A stretch of 64,000 bases of DNA from Bolinopsis microptera (lineage: Eukaryota; Ctenophora; Tentaculata; Lobata; Bolinopsidae). The translations under genes and the position numbers were made by a program. The notes under the pieces were generated by a model, which had not been told where the DNA came from, made no database searches, and saw nothing but the letters and a program-made list of their open reading frames with translations. The DNA is taken from NCBI RefSeq assembly GCF_026151205.1, contig NC_087073.1, positions 3,274,501 to 3,338,500 on the forward strand, read 5' to 3'. The first letter of the stretch is position 1. Each line of letters opens with the position of its first letter. Of this stretch, positions 57,601 to 64,000 are shown in pieces.

Positions 57601-59103
57601 TAACGTAAGCTACTCTCGCCTGACCAGCATTCTCCCAGGTTCAGCTTGAGATCGGAAATGTACCTCAACTACATGTTTGGACAGCAACTTATCATATACC
57701 TCCGTGCCTCAATTAACCCCTTTATCATCGATATGCCAGCTTACTTGAAACGAGGCAAAGAAATGAGGAAGAACGTTATAGCACAAGTAAGTATTTTGCA
57801 TATTACTTTGAAATTCTTATCACTGATCAAAACTGAAAAGATAGATATAATTTGGAAACATTACAAAAAGAGAACAGTACCACCGACAGTCGAGGGTGAG
57901 ATCCTCGAACTTGTGGGAACTTTAACACTTAGTGACTAACAAATATCTTTAGAAGACTGCAAGTCTCCGCGGAATGAAAGCTTTCAAAACTAAGTGATAA
58001 ACTAATATCTTTAGAAGTCGGCTGTAAGTGCCCGCTGGATAAAGGAGAGGCAATCAACCAGCCCTAGATCCATGAGAGGAGGACCAAATAATTAAATAAT
58101 TAGCTGTTAAATGTGCAGTGAGTTTAAGGCGCACTGATTGAAGTCACAGGCCATGCTAGACATGATTGGTTTCACACTTAACGTGATTTCTCACTAATTT
58201 GATTGATTCGATGATGATCATGCTTAAGAGTGGAGCAGGTGACAACCTTGATTATGAAAATGAACATGATATTTAAGTATCACATTTGATTCTAATATGA
58301 TTGAGATACATAGCATTAGCTCGAATTGAACATGATGTTTAAGTATCACATTTGATTCCAATATGATTGAGATACCTCGACTTGATACGGTTCGCGCGGT
58401 AACTTCTTAATTTAAATCATCTGGGTGTTAGTTGAAACGACCAATATAAATTCCTGATACTGATGATTTATGAAATGCATGATCAATGGTCGGATCGAGT
58501 TTGAATATTATTTGCATGCATTCTGAGTGCTTGATTCTGATAAGAAATAATATTCCTTACCCTAAAATTATCAAAATAAAACCCTTTTACGAATAGCATC
58601 TTTTTCAGAAGGAGCACCGAAAACTGTCAACCACAACCAATCTGAACTGCCACAGTAAGATAATTTACAGAGCAAGACCGAGCACTGGGGGACCAGGGAC
58701 GTCATACGGCCACTCCGGAACCAACACCCCTCTCAACACGCCGCGCAGTACTGTAGCTTCTGCAGGTGCATTGGCCGGCTCTCCTCGACTCAATGATAAT
58801 TATGACGAAAGTGTTCATATGATGATTACTATTCAAACACGCGGACTCTCACCAACAGTGAGGACTCCGGACAGTTTAGACGCTCGGGTACAAAAGTCTG
58901 ATCGCGGTTCCGCAACACGGGTGACCTTATCTGCTGATATACCGGACAATTTTTATGTGGACGCCTCTCCTAGGAGGAAACACAGAAATAACGGCAACGC
59001 GAAGAATAAGGAAAATGTGCCAGATGATAGGGCGATGGAGTGTGATGGAGTGAAAAACGGGGAGCAAAGAGAGCAGACCGGGGAAACTCGGGAAAAAAGA
59101 TAA
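54629..59103 (+). CDS. Rhodopsin-like (class A) GPCR, six exons
   Basis: Exons 54629-54810, 56015-56215, 56474-56638, 57162-57464, 57639-57786 and 58609-59103 join in phase into 497 codons. The receptor has an N-glycosylatable N-terminus (NSTQ, NATI). TM1 has the conserved LLGNAVILF. TM2 has SISD. The TM3 cysteine is in RFCDVSGF. The TM3 end reads LVRCLVVVMP, so DRY is VRC (Arg kept). TM4 lacks the usual Trp. TM5 has APFLVAIF, and TM6 has CVTPQLAF in place of CWxP. TM7 has SINPFII, so the NPxxY Tyr is missing. The last exon encodes a 164-residue Ser/Thr/Pro-rich cytosolic tail. The introns inside the 7TM core are typical of several invertebrate receptors. Ligand unknown. Reading through the 57786 donor would give a shorter tail ending near 57939. 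It is convergent with the TBCE-like gene. Confidence 0.88.
55480..55813 (-). mobile_element. Decayed retroelement C-terminus in a GPCR intron
   Basis: The minus strand encodes YNIETGRHGMNRHKLSNRIC followed by KHC, and then EDELHVL and LTCPLYEDFRHLC. This is the C-terminal zinc-knuckle region seen at the end of many non-LTR RT proteins (IETGR, C..C, E-DE-H-L--CP-Y). A 17-18 bp segment (GATGAGCTTCATGTATTG) is present three times and breaks the frame, and a second frameshift follows near 55555. It is non-functional. Confidence 0.65.
55760..55878. repeat. Large perfect palindrome at the retroelement edge
   Basis: Arms of about 54 bases (TTCGAAAGTTTATGGCGATT... and ...AATCGCCATAAACTTTCGAA) with a loop of roughly 11 bases. 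The right arm, read on the plus strand, encodes the same IETGRHGMNRHKLSNR peptide as the minus-strand copy, so the element is present head to head. Sequence identity extends a few bases past the arms (CAGGGCATGCAAA against TAGGATATGTAAA). Confidence 0.9.
58256..58376. repeat. Tandem duplication, about 64 bp
   Basis: GAACATGATATTTAAGTATC ... ATGATTGAGATAC is repeated once with few changes in the last GPCR intron. Confidence 0.85.
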
Positions 59104-59388
59104 GGAGATCAGCAACAGATTGTTGCTTACGACGTGGAAAGGTGCTCAACAGGACTAAGAGTGCTAATTGGAGCCAGAAGTTTTTAATAGGACATAATGA
59201 TAATGACATTTAAGAACAAATAAGTAGAATATTTTAGAAAACTTTTCTACAAACCAACAAAAATATACATATAATGATTAAACTTTTGTACATTTAACGA
59301 TTGTCTCAAATATGCGAGTATTCTAGGTCAATATTATTCTATGTTTCGAATTAGGATGTTTGAACCATATTTGTTGTAGCTGATTTAA

Positions 59389-60271
59389 TTATGTTTCAAC
59401 GTGAACTGTGCAGTCGTGATCTATGTTAAAATATGCCAAATCTCTTGTTGGATCATCCAAATGGATCTTATCATTCGATGGATCGATCAAATATAATTTC
59501 TGATTCTTTGGAAGAATCTTGCACTGCCTTTGAACGATAAGGTGGAGATGTTTCACGAGAGTCGTCTTTAAGAGCTTCTTTTCAAATTCTTTGCCGTCTG
59601 GTTTTAAAATTTTCACGATGATGGAATTGTCCTTGATTGACTTGATCTTAGGCATTCCCGTATCGGGCTCTCCATACTCCACAACTAACTCTTTGTATCG
59701 AGTGTGCATAATGTGGAAATCAGACTCCCCCTTGTAATAATCCGTTGCGAAATGTTTCAAATAGAAAATGTCAGCTTGAAGTCGTTCGTTGTCAGAAATA
59801 GGAGTCCCGTTTAATTTCTTGACGGCAGGTAACATGGCAACAACCAGAAGCCTCATGTCAAGACCTGGCCCAGTTATAAGCGGGTTAAGGCGGATTCTCA
59901 GTGTTTTTAACAGCGGCAACTTGCGGAGTTCAGCCACACTCGACCAATCGTTCAGCTTGTTGTTGTCCAATGACAGCGCCTCGAGTTTACTGAACTGGCC
60001 CGGTGATATCTGGATGCTGGATATTGAGTTGTTCGATAATATCAGCGTATGGAGGTTCGGTAACGCGGACACATCGTTTAGCGTGCTCCAGTTGACTATG
60101 TCAGAGTGCTGGACGTCAAGCACTGTCATTTGCTGTAGAATGTGTGCGGGAGTGTCGCAGATGTTCAGTGTTGAGCCGGATATGTAGACTTCGTGAATGT
60201 TTGGAAAGTGTTCCGCTAGTTTACAGAACTCTCCCCACGATAATCCTGAAAATTTTATTTGCGTTAACTTC
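59389..60271 (-). CDS. Tubulin cofactor E-like protein, 3'-terminal exon only
   Basis: The frame encodes about 290 residues alike in order to the C-terminal half of tubulin-specific chaperone E. Leucine-rich repeats come first (FSGLSWGEFCKLAEHFPNIH, LHTLILSNNSISSIQI, LEALSLDNNKLNDWSSVAEL). The LRR-cap follows (LKTLRIRLNPLITGP, then LLVVAMLPAVKKLNGTPI, NERLQADIFYLKHFA). A ubiquitin-like domain ends the protein (LVKHLHLIVQRQCKIL, LDDPTRDLAYFNIDHDC). TBCE binds alpha-tubulin during dimer assembly. The usual N-terminal CAP-Gly domain and first LRRs are absent. A GATTTCAG acceptor at 60272-60274 fits an exon start; retroelement sequence begins within about 15 bases of it. Upstream exons were not found before 63.5 kb, so they lie outside the window or the gene is broken. 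Confidence 0.78.
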
Positions 60272-60483
60272 CTGAAATCCTCGAGCAACCAGACACTCTA
60301 TGACAGCTCATTTGCTGTAAGAGGACCAAAACTGTGGAACAAAGTGCCTGATAATATTAAAGCTGAAGCTACGTTTGAGTCGTTTAAAGTTAGTTTGTCC
60401 AAGTTTATTGCTTTGATACCGGACAACCCTCCGACTTCCGGTTATAGCTGCAGCTGGTCTAATTCCCTGGTAGACTACTCGCC

Positions 60484-62949
60484 TAGGAACCGACCGGAAA
60501 TCCGGCTGAATCCGGTTCCGGCCGGATATCCGGCTTCAAAATCCGGTTCCGGTTCCGGCTCCGGCTGGAAAAAAATTTGCCGGATTTTTGCCGGATTTCA
60601 GTTTTTTTTACCGAAAAAAAATCAAAAAAATATTTTCGGCTAATAATGAACAGGGTAGCCTGAATCGTGGAAAATAAGTGGTTTTAAGAAAAAAAAAAAT
60701 TTTGACTTAGAAGTTTTCCGGTCCGAGTCGTTCTCGAGACGTACCTCCTGTATCAAGAGCTCCCGCTTCCGAGCTCGTGTTGCAAAGGGGAGGCCTGCCT
60801 TTCAAGATCACATTACCGGGGGAAACCTCGAGTCCAGAATTGTGTATCGATGGGTAGGTGCGGACTTCGAAAAACCAAAAAAATATTTTCGGCTAATAAT
60901 GAACAGGGTAGCCTGAATCGTGGAAAAAAGTGGTTTTCAGAAAACTTTGAAAAATTTTGACTTAGAAGTTTTTCGGTCCGAGTTGTTCTCGAGACGTACC
61001 TCCTGTATCGAGAGCTCCCGCTTCCGAGCTCGTGTTGCAAAGGGGAGGCCTGCCTTTCGAGATCACATTACCAGGGGAAACCTCGAGTCCAGAATTGTGT
61101 ATCGATGGGTAGGTGCGGACTTCGAAAAACCGAAAAAATATTTACGGCTAATAATGAACAGGGTAGCCTGAATCGTGGAAAAAATTGGTTTTCAGAAAAA
61201 CTTTGAAAATTTTTGACTTAGAAGTTTTTCGGTCCGAGTCGTTCTCGAGACGTACCTCCTGTATCGAGAGCTCCCGCTTCCGAGCTCGTATTGCAAAGGG
61301 GAGGCCTGCCTTTCGAGATCACATTACCAGGGGAAACCTCGAGTCCAGAATTGTGTATCGATGGGTAGGTGCGGACTTCGAAAAACCAAAAAAATATTTT
61401 CGGCTAATAATGAACAGGGTAGCCTGAATCGTGGAAAAAAGTGGTTTTCAGAAAAACTTTGAAAAATTTTGACTTAGAAGTTTTTCGGTCCGAGTCGTTC
61501 TCGAGACGTACCTCCTGTATCGAGAGCTCCCGCTTCCGAGCTCGTGTTGCAAAGGGGAGGCCTGCCTTTCGAGATCACATTACCAGGGGAAACCTCGAGT
61601 CCAGAATTGTGTATCGATGGGTAGGTGCGGACTTCGAAAAACCGAAAAAATATTTACGGCTAATAATGAACAGGGTAGCCTGAATCGTGGAAAAAATTGG
61701 TTTTCAGAAAAACTTTGAAAATTTTTGACTTAGAAGTTTTTCGGTCCGAGTCGTTCTCGAGACGTACCTCCTGTATCGAGAGCTCCCGCTTCCGAGCTCG
61801 TATTGCAAAGGGGAGGCCTGCCTTTCGAGATCACATTACCAGGGGAAACCTCGAGTCCAGAATTGTGTATCGAGGGGTAGGTGGGGACTTCGAAAAACCG
61901 AAAAAATATTTTCAGCTAATAATGAACAGGGTAGCCTGAATCGTGGAAAAAAGTGGTTTTCAGAAAAACTTCGAAAAATATTAACTTAACAGTTTTCGGT
62001 CCGAGTCGTTCTCGAGACGTACCTCCTGTATCGAGAGCTCCCGCTTCCGAGCTCGTTTTGCAAAGGGGAGGCCTGCCTTCCGAGATCACATTACCAGGGG
62101 AAACCTTGAGTCCAGAATACAGAATAGTGTATCGAGGGGTAGGTGCGGACTTAGAAAAAACCGAAAAATATTTTGGGCCACCTCCCTGGGCTAGCCCCCG
62201 GCTATAATCGCAAAATTGGCAGTATTTAATCTTCTGATTATGAAATACGAAATATGAAGGTCACGTGTTCAGGGTCTGGGTAGCTACTTAATTAGCTCAT
62301 TACTGCAATCATGTGACTCCGCTCTAGACGCCAGACGGTGATTAGTACTGTACTAGACAGTGCCTGCTTACGAACAACCTTATTAAACACCTCTGGTTGT
62401 AAGTCACGTGACCCAATGATACTCAGACTTGCATGAAAAAAAGGGAATTCGCACAAACGCGCTCAATCAGGGGTCTGGCAGCATATGCCAATTAGATATC
62501 ATTTCTGATTATTACTCGTCTAGTGTCGTGACTCGTGTTACATTATGTCTGCTACATACTGCTTGTTTAAGCAATGTCTAGTAGTAGATAGGAAGATTTG
62601 TAAAAAAACTATATCTGTTCGGACGTTGAAGCCGCCCTAAGTCGAGTCGAGTAGTAGTAAATCTAAAACATCGTCCGTCTGGTTGTTCTACTCAGAAGAA
62701 AATGGGATCCCTTATGCAAGCTGCAAGAAGTGCTCGATGAAGATTAGGCGTGGAAAGGAAGGAAATTTTCCGGCAACATCCGGCAAAAACCGGCAAAATC
62801 CGGCAAAATCCGGCAAAATCCGGCTGCCTTTTATTTCACTCTGAAACCACCGGTTCCGGTCCGGCAAAATCCGGCTTGCCGGATTTGAGATCCAAATCCG
62901 GCTGAATCCGGTCCGGCAGCCAAAACCCCAATCCGGTCGGTTCCTATTA
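60484..62949. mobile_element. Non-autonomous DNA transposon rich in CCGGAT, with tandem array
   Basis: Inverted ends TAGGAACCGACCGG and CCGGTCGGTTCCTA (the right end has three extra bases, TTA, before the flank). Flanks are the 7-bp direct repeat ACTCGCC (60477-60483 and 62950-62956). Subterminal regions on both sides are dense in ATCCGG motifs. Size 2.47 kb; no transposase. The 7-8 bp duplication suggests hAT, but the extra bases leave the class open. Confidence 0.7.
60632..62180 (+). repeat. 256-bp tandem array, about six units, alternating subtypes
   Basis: Units recur at 253-256 bp (GGCTAATAATGAACAGGGTA near 60638, 60891, 61146, 61402, 61658; variant at 61914). Two forms alternate: one with ATTTTCGGC and AAAGTGG, the other with ATTTACGGC and AAATTGG, giving a 512-bp dimer. 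Each unit has an open frame of about 80 codons (FSRRTSCIESSRFRAR, then GRPAFRDHITRGNLES). Because 256 is not a multiple of 3, the frames are separate, and no start context or homology supports translation. Confidence 0.92.
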
Positions 62950-62978
62950 ACTCGCCATCGAGGTGGTCAGAAATCTGA

Positions 62979-63567
62979 TGACCCTTCCTGCTACGAGGAT
63001 AAACACAACCAAAGTAACCAAAGTAAGTAAATTTTAAAGCTAGGTGCCGAAGCTAGGTGCCGAAGGTTTCGTCGCATATTATTGATTAGTCATTTTCAAT
63101 TTTCATTAGCAAAAACAAAACGCTCTAAAAAATGATCGTTTATTATTATTTATGATTACAAATAGTTGAATTGCTAGATAATGTGCAAATATTATGCAAA
63201 GTTACCACAATTCCATTCGTGCATCAAAATATATTTCACACGCTACGTAATAAAAAAGATCCGAGATTTCAATAAAAATGTCAAAACACTGATTCGACTG
63301 ATTTGACATTTTTGGATGAATTCTATTTATTTACATTTTCACTAGAGTCGAACAAGGCTCGCAACAAAGGCTCGCAACAAACTACACATGCGGAATACAG
63401 ATCCGACGAAGTTTAGCAAAAATTGAAAACCTGCACGTGGGCTGCTTTAAATATCCTAGCGACAGATGATCGTCCCAGATTCGTTAGTAACTTTTACATT
63501 ACGCTTGAATCTGCTAGATCGTTTGATCCAGCAAACCCACATTTCAAAGAAAATCACATTTTCAAGA
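62979..63567. other. Flank of the small membrane-protein gene
   Basis: AT-rich. A short direct repeat (AAGCTAGGTGCCG) lies near 63040, and AAGGCTCGCAACAA is duplicated near 63354. In-frame ATG at 63466 would add 34 residues to the next gene. On the minus strand I see no further LRR-coding exon for the TBCE-like gene. Confidence 0.4.
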
Positions 63568-63966
63568 ATGGAAGAATCGAGCCTCCTGATCATTGCGATT
63601 TTCATTCTCATGATAGGAAGTGCTCTTCTAGGACTCTTCATATACTTAGTAAAGACTATGAGAGCGGACAGCCGTCAGGCTTGTACTCGACTCCAATCTA
63701 CGATCATCAAGATACGAGAATTGGACATTGTGAACGATCGAACGTTCAAAGAGTTCGAGATGATGATCAATAGGAAACTAAAGACAGTTTTCGCCCAAAG
63801 AATCGCGCACAGGATATCAGAACAAGGAGTACAGACGGACGTCGTTCTAGAAATGGAAAAGCAGGATGTAGCTCTCCAGGCAGATATGAGCCGAGTAAGC
63901 AGCCTCCCACCCCTGCTGGTCCGACCAGCACTCTCCTCTGATGTAGTCATCCCCATCGATGAGTGA
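63568..63966 (+). CDS. Small single-pass membrane protein, unknown function
   Basis: 132 codons from an ATG with a purine at -3 (AAGAATGG). Residues about 5-27 form a strong hydrophobic segment (LLIIAIFILMIGSALLGLFI) near the N-terminus without an obvious cleavage site, so a signal anchor is likely. Basic residues (KTMRADSR) follow, suggesting a cytosolic C-terminal part. The next 60 residues are charged and probably helical (IIKIRELDIVNDRTFKEFEM). A pair of similar motifs, GVQTDVVLEME and DVALQADM, ends before a Pro/Leu-rich tail (LPPLLVRPAL). An upstream in-frame ATG at 63466 is an alternative start. No family recognised. It lies in the direction where upstream TBCE exons would be expected, so it may sit in an intron of that gene. 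Confidence 0.5.
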   Translation: MEESSLLIIAIFILMIGSALLGLFIYLVKTMRADSRQACTRLQSTIIKIRELDIVNDRTFKEFEMMINRKLKTVFAQRIAHRISEQGVQTDVVLEMEKQDVALQADMSRVSSLPPLLVRPALSSDVVIPIDE

Positions 63967-64000
63967 GACTCACATCATGGTGATTACAATGGACTTGACA

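Larger units (their letters stand above)
60283..62978 (+). mobile_element. Non-LTR retrotransposon 3' end, split by a DNA transposon
   Basis: The plus strand encodes SSNQTLYDSSFAVRGPKLWN, then VPDNIK and PDNPPTSGYSCSWSNSLVDY, the C-terminal end of a CR1/L2/RTE-type reverse transcriptase. The frame breaks at 60484 where a DNA element enters. After that element, one copy of the ACTCGCC duplication plus ATCGAGG restores the frame and ends at the TGA at 62976-62978. Only about 70 codons of the RT are present, so it is 5'-truncated. It is antisense to the TBCE-like gene. Confidence 0.75.

Noticed and set aside
60920-62207. Five 80-codon open frames in tandem as a possible repeat-protein gene
   Set aside because: The 256-bp period shifts frame between units, so no continuous protein results; the frames simply reflect near-identical copies.

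Overview
This window looks like nuclear DNA of an animal. It is AT-rich and intron-rich, with short exons, GT-AG introns and many kinds of decayed and fresh transposable elements. The gene set (a TRPM-type cation channel, a rhodopsin-like GPCR split by introns inside the 7TM core, a tubulin-cofactor-E-like protein, a long RING-H2 protein) together with R2-like, Penelope-like and APE-type retroelements fits an early-branching marine metazoan such as a cnidarian. That placement is inference; no species marker was recognised.

Layout. 1-7.1 kb: a complete ten-exon TRPM channel gene on the minus strand, whose last intron carries about 24 copies of a 22-bp repeat with a palindromic E-box. 7.3-8.65 kb: a non-autonomous Harbinger-like element with 24-bp terminal inverted repeats and TTA target duplications. 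9.9-10.3 kb: a nest of small GC-rich insertions with hairpin ends and 9-bp target duplications; another copy lies at 30.2 kb. 11.4-12.7 kb: 5'-truncated R2-like retroelement. 14.2-27.9 kb: an 18-exon plus-strand gene for a 697-residue Ser/Arg/Pro-rich protein with a C-terminal RING-H2 finger. Its introns hold a 55-bp minisatellite, a Penelope-like fragment and a fold-back element. 28-49.5 kb: no recognisable gene; repeats, palindromes and several non-autonomous DNA elements (TA-flanked, hAT-like with an 8-bp duplication, fold-back). 49.6-53.6 kb: a nearly intact LINE with one 1273-codon frame, poly-A tail and 12-bp target duplications. 54.6-59.1 kb: six-exon GPCR (497 residues). 59.4-60.3 kb: 3' end of a TBCE-like gene, convergent with the GPCR. 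60.3-63.0 kb: a retroelement 3' end split by a 2.5-kb DNA element that carries a 256-bp tandem array. 63.6-64 kb: a small single-pass membrane protein of unknown function.

The genes do not form a pathway. The channel and receptor are plasma-membrane signalling proteins, the RING protein a likely ubiquitin ligase and the TBCE-like protein a tubulin-folding factor; they appear to be unrelated neighbours. The exon chains below were assembled by hand from splice consensus and phase continuity. The most unusual signal is the family of 86-116 bp elements at 10.0-10.3 and 30.2 kb, which end in structurally alike but sequence-different hairpins and make perfect 9-bp target duplications.
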